Origin: Podochytrium sp. JEL0797
Lineage: Eukaryota; Chytridiomycota; Chytridiomycetes; Chytridiales; Chytriomycetaceae
Reading direction: 5' to 3'
Length of the DNA: 64,000 nt
Assembly: GCA_027596195.1 (NCBI GenBank)
Contig: JADGJG010000003.1
Coordinates: forward strand, 1 to 64,000
The notes beneath the pieces are model-generated. The model saw only the letters and a list, made by a program, of their open reading frames with translations. It was not told where the DNA came from and made no database searches. The first letter of the stretch is position 1, and each line of letters begins with the position of its first letter. Below are positions 35,106-47,331 of this stretch, piece after piece. Both the position numbers and the translations under genes were made by a program.

Positions 35106-36406
35106 ATGAGCACCGACAAGATCACTGGTTAGCGCAGCACTCTTGCTACCCACTCCTGATCGCGTTTCGATTCTGATCAATCCACTCACTCCCCCTGCCC
35201 AAACACAGTGTTGCTGAACTGGGCCGCGAACCCTTACCACGCCCCGCTCTACCTCGCCCAGAAGCTCGGGTTCTTTGCCGACGAGGGCATCAAGGTGATT
35301 CGATTGACGATTGGGTTTCCCTTTATTTTATGCGCCAACGTTTCCCTTTACTCATGCGCGCCCACTATGTTTCAGGTTGCGATCCTTGAGCCGAGTGACC
35401 CATCCGATGTGACGGAGATCATTGGAAGCGGTGAGCTTCCCCCTGTTGGTTTTTGATCGCAAGTCTCCCCCACTGATAAACAAAAACCCCCTCGCCCACT
35501 CAAATCAAAAACAGGCAAAATCGATCTCGGCTGCAAAGCTATGGTCCACACGATCGCCGCTGCCGCCCGCGGGTTCCCCGTCACATCCATCGGAACGCTC
35601 CTCGACGAGCCCTTCACGGGCGTCGTGTACCTCAAGTCGCGCGGCACCATCACCGAAGACTTTGCGTCCCTCAAGGGTCGTAGAATCGGATACGTCGGTG
35701 AATTTGGGAAAATTATCATTGATAATTTGACGCAGAGGTATGGAATGACGCCGGAGGATTACACGGCTGTGCGTGTGGGTATGAATGTGTCGGATGCGAT
35801 TATTCGTGGGGTGATTGATGCTGGGGTGGGGCTTGAGAATATTCAGCAGGTAATTCTCCTTTTTTTTCCCACACCCAACCAACTCGAATCAAGTATTAAA
35901 TGATTCATTCCTCTTAACTAGGTCGAGCTCGAAGAATGGTCCAAGACCCAAGGCCGCGACGCCTCCGACGTCGGCATGTTGCGCATCGACGAGCTCGCCG
36001 ACTTGGGATGCTGCTGCTTCTGCTCCGTTCTCTACATTGGAAACGACAAGTTTATCCAAGAGAACCCAGACAAGGTGCGCGCCTTCATGAAGGCCATCAA
36101 GCGTGCCACCGACTTTTTGCTCGCGAACCCGACCAAGGGATACAACTTGTATGTCGAGATGAAGCCGTACTTGGGAAGTGACCTCAACCGCAAGATGTTT
36201 GACCGCTCGTTGCCTTACTTTTCGGCGAGTTTGGAGAATGTGCAGCGTGATTGGACCAAGGTTTGTTTTTTCTTCAATTTTAGCAGAGGGAACGAGACCT
36301 GACTTATTTTTTTTGCGACCCTTCCCAGGTGACCAACTTTTCCAAGACTCTTGGCGTCGTTGACGAGTCCTTTGTCCAAAACATGACGAACGAATTCCTT
36401 GCTTAA
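35106..36406 (+). CDS. THI5: 4-amino-5-hydroxymethyl-2-methylpyrimidine phosphate synthase
   Basis: Exons 35106-35127, 35209-35294, 35376-35430, 35515-35849, 35922-36260 and 36329-36406 give 304 aa. This is the fungal THI5/NMT1 suicide enzyme that makes the thiamine pyrimidine from PLP and its own histidine. Key residues are present at the same positions as in yeast: Lys62 and His66 in GCKAMVH, and the iron-binding CCCFC motif at about residues 196-200 (DLGCCCFCS). [20 protein letters not shown] is the conserved N-terminal block. The protein is about 35 residues shorter than yeast THI5, mostly at the C-terminus. Enzymes of this type work once per polypeptide, so strong thiamine-repressed expression is expected. 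Confidence 0.95.
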
Positions 36407-36820
36407 AAAACCGTGGATGCGTGTTGTTTCCGAATGCTTGTCTGCCTTGGCCTCCCTTGTTTCCTTTTTCTTGTTTCTTTTTTGCGCGAAGCGGGTGCAT
36501 TTTTTTTGCTGAGAATTGAACCGTTCGCACCCGATCACGATAATTCGTGCGTGGGGATATCGCGCAAATAATAAAAGATTTTGTGTCTTCTTTTTCTTTC
36601 GAGTCATAATCAGTCGCGTGAAGGGGTATCAATGAATTCAAGGAGAAGGGCTCCAACTTCTCGGCCCATTCATTTTGGGTGTCTTGGGATTTGTAAAGCG
36701 GGGGGTCCCGGTCCTGGAAGTATAAAATTAACTGGGGTCTTGATTTCTAATCACGTTTTGAAAGTCACTTTTATTCTTCATTTGAAGGGGGTATATTCCA
36801 ACAAAATTCTCAATAACATG
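36407..36820. other. Intergenic between convergent THI5 and GH76
   Basis: Holds the two 3' UTRs. Pyrimidine-rich tracts lie at 36440-36500. Nothing else was seen. Confidence 0.4.
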
Positions 36821-38773
36821 CTAAATCAACGCTACAACAAGCAACACCATCATCCCAAACGGAACCACCTCTTGGAAAACTCCGTGAGACGTGGTGGCCA
36901 AAATATCAGCGCTCGTGGGAGCTGGCGATTCCGACGTGAGAGCCGGGATGGTGACTTCGGTGGTGGTTGGGATCTCGCCGGCAGACACTGTGGATACAGC
37001 AGCTGTTAAAGTTTGGACGTTAGAAATCATGCCAGTTGTGACTTTGATAGTCAGGCTTGAGTTGCTTTGTGGCACAGTCACGACGACGGAGGTGGGATCA
37101 ATCGCTGAGGAGCTTGACGCCACACTTGGACTTGGCTGTACTTTCTGTGTGGTACTCAAGATGGCCTCAGAGGTGGTTGCCACAAACGCTGGTGTTGTGG
37201 TCCTCGGAGAATCAGCGGTGGTGGGCTCTGGAGCCAAAGTTGTGGTGTTTGGAAAGTCGGAGGTGGTGGGGTCGGAAGGAGGAGTAGGTGACGTTTCAAC
37301 GACGGTGGGAGCAAGTGCTGAAGTTGTAGAAGCTGACGTAGGCGCGACTGGGTAGTTGGGGAACTTTGGCAGTGTAACGAGCATCGCGCTTGGGTGCGTA
37401 GACGCGAATTCCGAAATGGAGATGATGGCAGTCAACAGTGCCGTTGCCTCGATTTGATCACGCATGTTCAATCCGTCGGGCTGGAAGAGAGTGAATGGAG
37501 TACCGGCTCCAAAATCGCGCATGCAGTTCCAGTTCGTGTCACAATGGGCGAGTACGACACCGGCCGTGGCGTGAAGAATCGTCGCGATCGAGTTGCGGAC
37601 TCCCGCATCATTCGAGGCCTTGAACAGGTACGACAAGCCCTTGTAAACTGGCCAAGAATAACCGCATGGGTTCTTGACACAAATCCCGATGGGTCCGAGA
37701 ACGCCATTCCCGTCGACAAAGATGTTCTTGAGTCCGTTGAAGAGCTTGGTCGCTTCCGCCACGTTTCCCATGATGCTCATTGCCGTGATGGCCTCGCCGT
37801 AGTGGTAGGAGTAAACGACCTTTTCAATGTGGCAGCCGTTGGTCATGATGTTGTCGTAAATGATGTAGCCTCCGTTGCCGTCGTCTACCACGAGTCCGGA
37901 TGACTTGAGCCAGCTCCAGATTTGGTTGAACTTTTCGGTCTCGCCCAAACGCGCAGCGAGGTCCATCATTTGCACGTTGGTGATGGTGCTCTTGAGGTAC
38001 GGGTTCGACGAGTTTGGGTTGCGATCTCTGCTCCTGAATTGGGTGTCGGACTGTCAGAATCACACCACACAAAGAAATCAAAAAAACAACAACAAACCAG
38101 TAGATTCCTCCACCGCAAGCGTCGTCCCAGTCTTGCCAAACTTGGTTGAATGTGGTCATTGACAGGCTTTTCAAAGTCGCGTCGCCGGTTGCTTCAGCTC
38201 CAGATTGACCTTAAAAATGCGTTCAGTCCATGCGTCCCATTAAATGAGCATATCAATTCACTCACTCGACAAAGCCCACCACGCAACGTCATCATTCCAT
38301 CTGTGGTCTTGAGGCGCGCTTCCAGAGCCGCCGAAAAAGTCCCCGTTTCCGTTATCACAAGCGTGCATCTGCGCGTTAGCGAACGCGTTGTTGCTCCCGT
38401 CTCCACTCGCGAGCGCGTACTGATAGAACACGTCATAAAACTGGCCGGACTCATGCCACTGCATACCCCACCGGCCCGATGATGATTGCTGAATGGAGAA
38501 GTGCTTTAGAATCAATCGTGCCGATTCCTGAGAAGCCCACAGAAAGCTCACCTCCTGCCAGGCACCAAGACCACCAAGATTGGGCGACTTGAAATATTGT
38601 TGAAGTGGTCCCATGGCATCCTTTGCAGCAGCAAGAACCCCGCCTTGGTAAGAAAGGCGATCAGTCAACTTCTTAGTTCGTTAAGAAGCACTCTTACCTT
38701 TATCGCCGAGGTTGAGAGTCTGTTGAGCTTGCGCAGAGAATGCCAGCGCCGAAAGAGCTATCTTGAGTTGCAT
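36821..38773 (-). CDS. GH76 (DFG5/DCW1-like) alpha-1,6-mannosidase, probable GPI protein
   Basis: Exons complement(38698-38773, 38552-38643, 38266-38488, 38098-38209, 36821-38033) give 571 aa. Signal peptide MQLKIALSALAFSAQAQQ. The GH76 catalytic pair is the Asp-Asp in HRWNDDVAWWALS (~122-123); other family blocks are GRWGMQWHESGQFYDVFYQY, WDDACGGGIYW, NPYLKSTITNVQMMDLAARL and CGYSWPVYKGLSYLF. After ~385 comes a long Ser/Thr/Pro stalk (TTTLAPEPTTADS-type), then a hydrophobic C-terminus (GMMVLLVVALI), typical of a GPI signal. DFG5/DCW1 enzymes process GPI-mannan links to attach wall proteins. A 3'-truncated second copy lies at 61,791-62,750. Confidence 0.9.
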
Positions 38774-40028
38774 GGATTGGTAATATTACGTTGTTTGTTA
38801 CACCCCCGTTCCTCCACGCTTTTATGTTCCTGGGCAAGGCTTCGAACCCTTTGTTGAATTGTTCGTTTCGTCGATCGAACCTGCCTTCAAGATACTTCAT
38901 ATTTTTTATTATTATCTTCTTCCATTTCTCGCAATTTCGTTTTCTTCTTTTAAACGCTCTGTTTGTTAAACAGAGAGATGGGGGTTGAAAATTTTCGGAT
39001 TTAATCAATTTGCAATGGTGAGCACATGTGTCTGTGATCCATCCTCGGTTCCCAGTGCTCTGCGCCTCACAGACACTGCTATTCTTACCGGCAATTTAAT
39101 CGCGTAGCTCCTTTGGCATCCTCTTGCGGAGTTGGAGAAGCGTTGCGGCTTTGGCAGTTTTGTCTGACTCCCACCTTGATCTCCTTCCTTGATCCAACTC
39201 CCTCTTCTGACTTCTCCATTCAGAATCCGCAACTTGTGGCCTCATCAACGGCCACGACGACGCTGGTCGACGACGGCGAAGTGATTGTCGAAACAACAAC
39301 AACAGAGACCCACGAGGTCAAAAAGCTCCGCGCCGTCGAAGTCGTTGTGGAGGAAGAAGTTCAGGTGGAGACGCAAACCGAGGAGGTTGGTGTATTCATC
39401 GCTGGGGGTGCTTCACGTTCTAAATTGATTCTAGGACGAGTTTAACGCGGCTGAGGTTGCAGAGCTGATCAGAAGCAGCGAGCCAATTGCTGCGGTGTGT
39501 TTTGTTGTATACTGTGGATTGGGTGAGAATCTGACTTTTTGCTTTGCAGTTGGATTTGACTGGCGTTGGGATGACCACGGACGATGTGATTCTCATCGCC
39601 AAGGTGGGACTTTTGCATTAACCCGATGATACTGTTAATTGACGCATGCCAAACTCATCAGGCCTTGGAAGTGGACGCCACAGTCGAAAAGATTTCTTTC
39701 GAAGAGAATGACATCAATGTTGACGCTTTGATGGCTCTTGTGCACGTGCTTGCCGTCAACAAGACTCTCAGAGAGTTGAAACTGGGTGAACAATCCGTTC
39801 TTTATGGAATCGAGGTGGAAAAGTTTTTGGCCGAGACGATCCACAACAATAAGACGTGAGAACCTTTTGTCTCAGGCGAAAATTGATTGCTGACGCGATT
39901 TTTCAGCATTTGTGTCTTCACGCTGAACATCCGCGACGAGTCCTGCCGCGTCCAAATCCAGGCTGCTCTGGAGAGAAACGCGCTCGCATACAAGAGACGC
40001 AACGTCAAGACCATCTTTGTTGAAGACA
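37813..40028. repeat. Segmental duplication, source copy
   Basis: Matches 61,791-64,000 at an offset of about 23,972-23,978. It spans the 5' two thirds of GH76, the divergent promoter and the first six exons of the LRR-membrane gene. The match continues past the window edge. The GH76 part differs more (substitutions and intron changes) than the LRR part. Confidence 0.95.
38774..39014. promoter_or_regulatory. Divergent promoter of GH76 and LRR-membrane gene
   Basis: 241 bases separate the two start codons. The segment is conserved in the second copy (62,751-62,986) apart from a few substitutions and a small deletion in a C-rich stretch near 38,806. It holds a short direct or inverted TGTTTGTTAAACAGAGAG-like element near 38,958. 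Confidence 0.5.
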
Positions 40029-43000
40029 TTGAGCAAGTCACGACCACCAAAGTCGACAAGAAAGTCTCCAAGAGTTCCGAGGAAATTGATGCCACTGAAA
40101 CGGAATCGTTTGTTGTTGTGGGTGATTCGACTGCGGGTTCTGAAGTTGTCGAGGAGATCGCGGAGGAGTTTGTTTCTTTAGGCAAGAATGGAGACGCGGT
40201 TGATTCTGTTGCGGACGCGGCTGCGGAGGTTGTATCTGGTGCCGAACTCGATGTTGCTCACGCTGCTCTGAATGCTGAATGCGACGCCACCACCGGTGCT
40301 GATCTCAATGCGACTCTCATTGCCGAACGTGACGCTGTTGCCAATGCTGAACGCGACGCTGCTCTCGACGCTGAGCGTGACGCCGCAGCCAACGCCGCTA
40401 CCAACGCCGAACGCGACGCTGTTCTCAGAACGGAGCGTGACTCCGCTCTCAAAGCTGAGCGCGACGCTGACATCAATGCCGAACGCGTCGCCGCCGGTAA
40501 TGCTGCCGCCCAGTCTGAATCGGCGTCTCGTGTCATTACGGTTGAGTCGACGGAAGTTGTGATAGAAGTTGTCGAGCCACAAGTGGAAACTGGAATTCTC
40601 GCTGAGCAAGTAACTGCCATTGAGGCTGTCGATGCGGAGAGCAGAAAAGCCGCGTTGGAGCAACCAGTTGTCAACGGTAAGAATCAGTTGAATGTTTGCT
40701 TTTTCTCAATTTGATCGCTCACTTTTTTTTCTTCTTCAAGATGCCCAAGTCGGAGCGGCCGACGCTGTCGCGGTGGAGACCAGCCAGGTCGAGGTCGTTG
40801 AAACTGTCAGCGACATTCAAGTTGAAGCTGTCGAAGTTTCGCAAGTCGTTGTGATTGAAACCGCGGAAGTGAACGTTGTTGAAATCGCCGAAATTCAAAC
40901 CGCTGGAGTCGAAACGACCGTGGTGCAAACGGATGTTGAGGCCTCTCGCGTCATTGTGGCCGAGGAGGAGGAGGAGGAAGCTTCTCAGCAGGCCAGAGGA
41001 ATTGGCGCTGCCGCAACCGAGGTGATTGTTGTCGAAGCTGCTGCCGATGAGGTTGTTGCTTCCGTTACGCAGTCGTCCAGCGAAATCTTCGCTACTGAGA
41101 CTACCGAGGTCGTTACCACTGAAACCGCCGAAGTCGTTTCCATTGAGACCAGCAAAGTCGTTGCCACAGAAGTTGTTGCCACTGAGACCACCGAAGCCAT
41201 TACCACTAAAGTCGTTGCCACTGAAACCACGGAAACCGTCTCGACCGCTGACAGATCTCTCGAAATCGAAACCATCAAACCCGTCATTATTGAAAACAAA
41301 AACAAGTCCGACGCGACCTTCCTCATCATCATTTTCATCTCCATCCTCGCGGCCATCCTCGCAGCCATCGTCATCCTCCTCCTCCCAGCCGAAATCGAAG
41401 TAACCGAAATAATCGTCTCCGAACAAATCCTCGTTGCCGGCGAAGTCCTCCCCTTGCTCCTCGTCGGCGGAGCCTACGCGTTCACCAACATCCTCCTCTG
41501 GGCCAACAACGACGTGAACCTCCCCGAATCCGTCCTCCCGCGCGTCATCTCTCTGTTGGAAAAGACAGTCCCAGACCAAGGTCTCGCGTTCGTCAATTCC
41601 ACTGAATCCCTCCACTCTGCCCTCGCTTCCACCACAACCCCCGAAAAGACACTCATCCTCTGCATCGGAACAAACGATTGCACGAATGACCTCATCTCCC
41701 CCGAAACCCTCGCCTCCCTCGGTTCCGAATCCTACCACATCCGAACCACCCAATCCCCCTCCAACGCAACCATCCTCGCCGTCAACGGCCGCAACGCGTT
41801 CGAAACCTCCCCACGCGCAGAAGGTACCATGCGTATCCAACCTGAATGGAAGCATGGCAACCGCGGACTCGCGTATGGTGTCTATGCGGCCTTGGAGGAA
41901 CTCGGGTTCGCGTTCTTGCACCCCCTCGCGCCGTCGGTTCCTTCGAGTGTGAATGTGACTGCTGGGATTGTGAAAGATGAAGCTCCAAGGTGGAGCAAGT
42001 TGCGTGCGATCCATTATCACACGCAGCATCCGTTGGAGTTGACGCCGTTTTTGCAAGGGTTTGGACCGGGGGGTGTGGAGGATCAGGAAGGGTGGGAATC
42101 ACAGGTTCCTGAATTCGCGTCTTTCTGTGAATGGTTGGTGGCGAATAAGCAGAATGGAGTCGAGTGGCCGCTTTTGGAAGGACACACGTGGATGGATTGG
42201 GCGCGATCGGATGTGAGGATCGAGAGGATGAAGCGGATTGTGGAGGTGGCGCATTCGTATGGGATTATGGTTGGTGTGGATGTGCCGATTGCGTTTGCGC
42301 AGCAGCATTCTTTTAGGCTGTTGAAGAATGGGACGGGGAAGAAGGAGCATTTGGGGGAGGAGAGGAAGGAGATTGAGGAGAGTTTGGATTGGGTTATGAA
42401 GGCTGGGTTTGATTTCTTGGGGACGGAGGTATTTGAGTTGTTTATTTTTGCATTCTACGAGGTTTTGTTGACGCGTTTTTTTTGCGGCAGAGCGGAACCT
42501 CCGAATTCACCCACTCTTCCCCCGAAACCATGCTCGCCTGGATGAACGCCGCCGCCGACTACGCTGCCGAGAAATACGACATCACCATGTTCATCAAAGT
42601 GCACTGCTCCGCGGGTCAAACGGCACCCGGATTCATTGACCCACGTGATGGAAAAGACATCAACTTCAACATGTTGCCGCATTACGCGACAAAGGAGATG
42701 GGTGTGTTGCCACACACGGTGGAACCTTACGCGTTGGATGATCGTATGTTACAAATTGACTTTTGCTTTTGGCTCTTCGCGAAAAAACTGACTGACCTGC
42801 CATTTTTTTCCGCAGCCGCACCAACTTATGGAAACAAGGACTTTTCCTATATCCGTGAATTCCTCAACTGGCAGCTCCAAGAAAACACGCACCCCGTCGT
42901 TTTCTACCCCGAAACCGCTTGTAAGCATTAACCCCCAAACCCCAAACGCGTCTAATTCCCGTGCAACCCCCTCACTCAACAAAAGACTGGGTCTCCGTCG

Positions 43001-44231
43001 ACATTGACGTCCCCCTCTTCACCCCCCTCTACTTTGACCGCCGCCTGCACGATCTCCGACTCCTTGCCGCCGACGAATCCGCCTCCAAATCCCAAAAGCG
43101 GATGGATGGACAGCTCCTTTTCACGTCCGGCTGGGAATGGGGGTACTGGCTAAATGACGCCATGTCTGCGCGTGCCGCGTGGAACCCGTTTGTCGAGGTG
43201 GAGAGTCATGCGGAGGCTGTGAAGGCTTTGTTGGGGCCTTTGGTGACGAAATTTGAGACGGTGGAGGACCAGGAGGAGGCGGGGGATGTGATTGTCGCGT
43301 GGGTTCAGGCGGAGAAGGAGTTGTTGATGTATGGCCAGTTGGAGGGTCTCCCCGCTTTGGAGAGTGTGGTCCGCAAGAATGGACAAGGGTACCTCCAAGG
43401 CTGGGACACATGGGACGACGTGAGTAAAGTGTTGGGCAAGTTGACGCAACCAGACCGATTGGGACTCGTTGAAATGAAACACGCGGACGGGTGGTTGTCG
43501 CATGTGAAAGACCACGTGTGGAAACACGACAAGAGTGTGGATGTTGAGAAGGAGTATGTGGATCATGTGAAGCCGCTGTTGGAGGAGATGGAGAAGCGGT
43601 TCGGGGAGTTGAGTGAGCGGACGGAGGCGGTGGCGAAGCGGGCTCCGGCATACATGGCGGATTTGTGGGATGATATTGCGGATGCCGGCAAGATGACGGC
43701 GTTGAGAGCGCGTCAGATTGTGAAGCTGTATGAATACGTTCATGACCTCAAGAAGGGGGTCAAGAATCACGTGGTGGCCAAGGAAGCGATGGATGCGTTG
43801 CATTCCGCGCAGGAAATTGTGAACGCGCGTGAGAAGAGATAGTTGAGTTGAGGGTATGAATATCTGGTAGCACATTCTAACGCGTTTTTTTTAGCCGTGT
43901 TGACGCCGAACGCATTGCGTCATGGACCCACCTCAACACTCCCTCTCAACCCACCGCTTACGCCTTCAACTACCTCTGGACCGTCCGCTCCCTTCACTAC
44001 TGGTGGCGTGACGCCGCGGAAGCCTTGGTCCCCGCGCACAGCACTCAGTCTGCATCCTTCGCCAACATTATTGACCCCGTCGAAGTCGGGATTGGTTCCG
44101 GATTGATGCTGACGGTGGCGGAAAACGTGAGCGAGTTTTTGAGCGCGTTTGGGGTGGCCAAGAATTACTTTGATTTGGCGGAGGTGGAGCCGCATTATCC
44201 CAGGGATATCAAGGGATGGGTGGATGTTTAA
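39015..44231 (+). CDS. Tropomodulin-like LRR / acidic repeat / TM / glycosidase-like ectodomain protein
   Basis: Eleven exons (39015-39017, 39224-39385, 39435-39494, 39550-39603, 39662-39855, 39907-40676, 40741-42428, 42491-42743, 42816-42920, 42986-43841, 43895-44231) sum to 1493 codons in phase. Residues ~75-180 resemble the tropomodulin LRR/C-cap (ENDINVDALMALVHVLAVN, LRELKLGEQ, QIQAALERNALAYKRR). Then come ~400 residues of AERDA-type and ETTEVV-type repeats, and a TM helix near 607-630 (FLIIIFISILAAILAAIVIL). The ~860-residue C-terminal part has N-glycosylation sites and glycosidase-like blocks (RGLAYGVYAALEELGFAFLHP, RAIHYHTQHPLELTPFLQG) resembling N-terminal regions of alpha-glucuronidase or hexosaminidase-type enzymes. 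Topology is probably type II. The function of the fusion is unknown. Exon 1 codes only the start Met. Confidence 0.75.
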
Positions 44232-44527
44232 GGGATCTCATGTGTTTGTTTTTGTTTTGCTTTTGTTGTTGTTTGTGCCTTATCGTTTTTATTTTGCTCT
44301 TGAATCTCATTTTATAGAATTAAAAAACCTCTTCTTCCTACTCCAGAATATTCATTAAGCAGCTACTGCGACTTTCAAATGTATTGTTTGTCGTGTACAC
44401 ACAAATACAAATGAAACAAAAAAAAGACAGAGATTCAGGAACAACTCGAAAAGAACCCCCCACCCCAAAAACCCCAACCGCTTCCATCGCCGCCTTCTCC
44501 GCGCCTCCAAATACGTACACTCCCTTT

Positions 44528-46478
44528 TCAATACTTGTTGCTGTACCCCCCTCGCGCCGCATTCGCTTCCACCAACCGCGCACTCATCCTCCGCGTCGAT
44601 ACCCCCGCCGCTGCAGCCGTCACGGAACCCTGCAGTACTGGTTGATACGCCCCACCACCTCCACTACCGCCTTCATTCCCGTTCCCGTTATACACCACCC
44701 CACTTGCCCCCGTTGCCGCCCGTTGCTGCTGCTGCTGTGTGTATTGTTGTTGGTGGTTGGGAAGTGGGGTTGGTACGACGCGAGTTCCGTTCGTTGGGAG
44801 GGTTGGGGTTGTTGCGAGGACGGGTTGCTGCTGTTGGGAGGTTTGGTTCGGGTCAAGGGGTGGTGCGTTGGGAAGGGCGTTAGAGGGACCACCAACGGCG
44901 GTCGGGGTTGCCGTGCCAGTCTTATTTCATTTTTTCGGTTAGAGAGAGAGGGGAAACACGGGGGCATAAAGGGAATCCACCTGTGTTCGGTTCGTCCAGT
45001 CAAATCCTTCCGGCTCTTCGACGTACCCTAACCGCGCGTAGAGGTCTTGAAACAGTTTTTTGAGGAACGTGTAGTCCGGTTTATCGTCGAACCGCAGACC
45101 GCGCACGTAGTTGAGGTATACTTCGAATTCTCGTGGGTATCCGCTGTTTGGTCCAAAAGCAAATAGGTGAGAAACGGAAACAGAAACCGGGAATGGGGAA
45201 AACGAAGCGAGCCCAGAACACCCCCTTCCTCCACAACTTGACGAAAAAATAGAACGTACGTGCACAGAGTCGCCGGAGACGTGCCGAGCTTCATGTCCCT
45301 TATCCGATCGTATTTTTGCTTTTTGGTGGTCGCTTTGAGTCCTTGCCACGGCAACGCGCCGCGCAAAAAGTACATCAACAGGTATCCAATGCTCTCCAAA
45401 TCGTCTCGTCTCGATTGCTCTGGTAAAACGCAAGCAAACGCAAGGGAGAAAAAAAACACGACACGTCAAAACAAACCCGATCGCGAAAAAAAAACAAAAA
45501 AAATAACAAACCAACTCCCAAATGCGTATTCACACTCGCATACCGCGCCGTCCCCGTCAAACTCTTGTTATCCTTGTACGGAATATGCATATGCGTGCGC
45601 GAATCGCGGTACTTTTTGGCTAATCCGAAATCGATAATGTGCACCGTGTTGGCGGTACGTCCGAGGCCCATGAGGAAGTTGTCGGGTTTGATGTCGCGGT
45701 GGAGAAAGTTTCGGTGGTGCATGTATTCGATTCGGGTGATCTGTGAGGGAGGGGTGGGGGGGGTTCAGAACGTGTTGTAATTTTTCGAGGGCGTCTGAGG
45801 GGGTACGGGGTCGGTGTATCGAAGTGATTCCAGAATCCAGAGCGAGAAGCGGATTCCTCAATGGGGATTCCTCATGAGCCCCTTTTCGAGTTTTCGATCA
45901 TGACTCCCCCACCGTGCAGACACTTATTCGCCCCCCTTCCCTGCACGATCCCCCCACGATCCCCCTCACACCCAAAACACATCTACCCCACTCCACACAT
46001 CGCATACCATCTGATTCGCCAGCAACAGCACCGTCTTGACTGAAAACTTGCGTCCGCAAAAGTTGAATAAATCCTCCAGTGACGGTCCCAGCAGGTCAAT
46101 GACCATGCAGTAATACTCTCCCTCGATGCTAAAGTGGTACATGGAGGGACATCCGACGGCTAGAACACCCAGTCAGGTTCTATAAATACAACCGCAAGAA
46201 ACCCCCTCACCTCCCCCCGCCAGACCCTTGTACACCCTGGCCTCAAACTCAAGCTGAGGGTGTTTTGACTTTGTGCTTTCGAGCTTGATGGCGAGTTCCT
46301 GGCCCGTCTGGATGTTTGTGCCTAGGAACGAGTGAGTTTTCCCTAGGGAGTGGTTCTAGGTTTTACCGTGGTAGATTTCGCCAAAGGAGCCGCTGCCGAG
46401 TTTCCTTCCGATGCGAAACTTTCCGGCCACGCGGAGATCCATCAGTTTGTGCGCGGTGCCTGTTTTTGGGTGGTCCAT
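44528..46478 (-). CDS. Casein kinase 1 (delta/epsilon, HRR25-like)
   Basis: Seven exons (complement of 46367-46478, 46211-46321, 46008-46159, 45512-45740, 45260-45419, 44981-45143, 44528-44920) give 439 aa. The kinase domain has [11 protein letters not shown] (P-loop), AIKLE (VAIK Lys), [12 protein letters not shown] (catalytic loop), DFGLAKKY (DFG) and the CK1-specific [12 protein letters not shown] with [10 protein letters not shown] replacing the APE segment. [16 protein letters not shown] is the usual late block. The ~130-residue tail is Gln/Pro/Gly-rich and ends in an Arg/Ala-rich segment, which may be autoinhibitory. The V in HLGVEQS depends on a GTTTGT donor at 45511. Homologues act in membrane traffic, DNA repair and ribosome maturation. 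Confidence 0.93.
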
Positions 46479-47331
46479 TTTGGGTTGGTGATCTTTTTGC
46501 GAATCTTTGGAAACGGGTTTCTTTCATTTCTAAACAGAAAAGGGAAAATAAATTAAAAAGAAAATGTAGAATCCGTCCAACCAATCCACGTCTCGCAGAG
46601 TGTTTACGTGGATGGGCTCTCACGGATCCCTTGCCTTCCTGTCCATCAAGCAAAACCAACTCCACTTCCTCCAATTCCAATAAAGAAACAAGAGGCGGAA
46701 GGAGGCTTCAACTGTCTGGGTTCTATTGCGGAAAGCCCCGATGAAAGGGACACACGTCCGACCTGTTTTTGTCAAACAGGGAGTGTTTTTTTTTGGGGGG
46801 GGGGGGTCGGGTTTTTTGTTCTCCCTAGCATGACCCCTGACGCTTTGAGTTTGGCGCGAAAGGGGTATTTTGAAGGAGGTGGGGAATATTTTGGGGGGTG
46901 GAGGTGCGGGGGTTGAGTGAAGAAAGGAGGGGGGAAAGGAATCCCAACGAGACGAGGAAAGGACCAGATTGAATCGACGCGCCATTGTAGTGAAGTGTGC
47001 AGTATAAAAAACAAGTCGCGAACAGACAAAAAACAGATAATGGGGAGAGAAGGGGGGAGGGGGGGGCGGTGGCGGAGGGGGGGAGAGGTCAACTGCAGAT
47101 CGGCTCAATCAGCCAGTATTCGAATCACCAAAATCGCGACAAACTCGTGTCCGGGTTGGGATCGTGGCGTAATGACATCGCGTACAGTCAATCGTCACGA
47201 ATGCGGGTTCAACAAAACTCCAATCAGCGAGCCAAAGTGAATCCAGACGCCACAAAGCACCACGATATGGAATATGACTCGAGACCAAATGAAACTCAAG
47301 GTTTATTCGATGGTTTCGAGATAAAAGGCCT
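46479..47331. other. Intergenic, CK1 promoter and TMEM70-like 3' flank
   Basis: About 850 bases with no convincing gene. A G tract occurs near 46793-46806 and a long purine-rich stretch at about 47040-47085, both candidates for non-B DNA or length variation. ORFs here are low-complexity. Confidence 0.4.

Noticed and set aside
36821..37380. GH76 tail as separate mucin gene
   Set aside because: The Ser/Thr stalk is in the same exon and frame as the catalytic domain and ends in a GPI-type hydrophobic segment, usual for DFG5/DCW1 proteins.
40719..42056. 445-codon minus ORF opposite the LRR-membrane gene
   Set aside because: Antisense of a repetitive acidic region (Gly/Phe/Asn/Asp repeats); the plus strand carries a phase-consistent gene with TM helix and glycosylation sites.
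46793..46806. G tract as a telomere or origin element
   Set aside because: Single homopolymer without repeat structure; similar tracts occur in introns (13576-13592 C tract).
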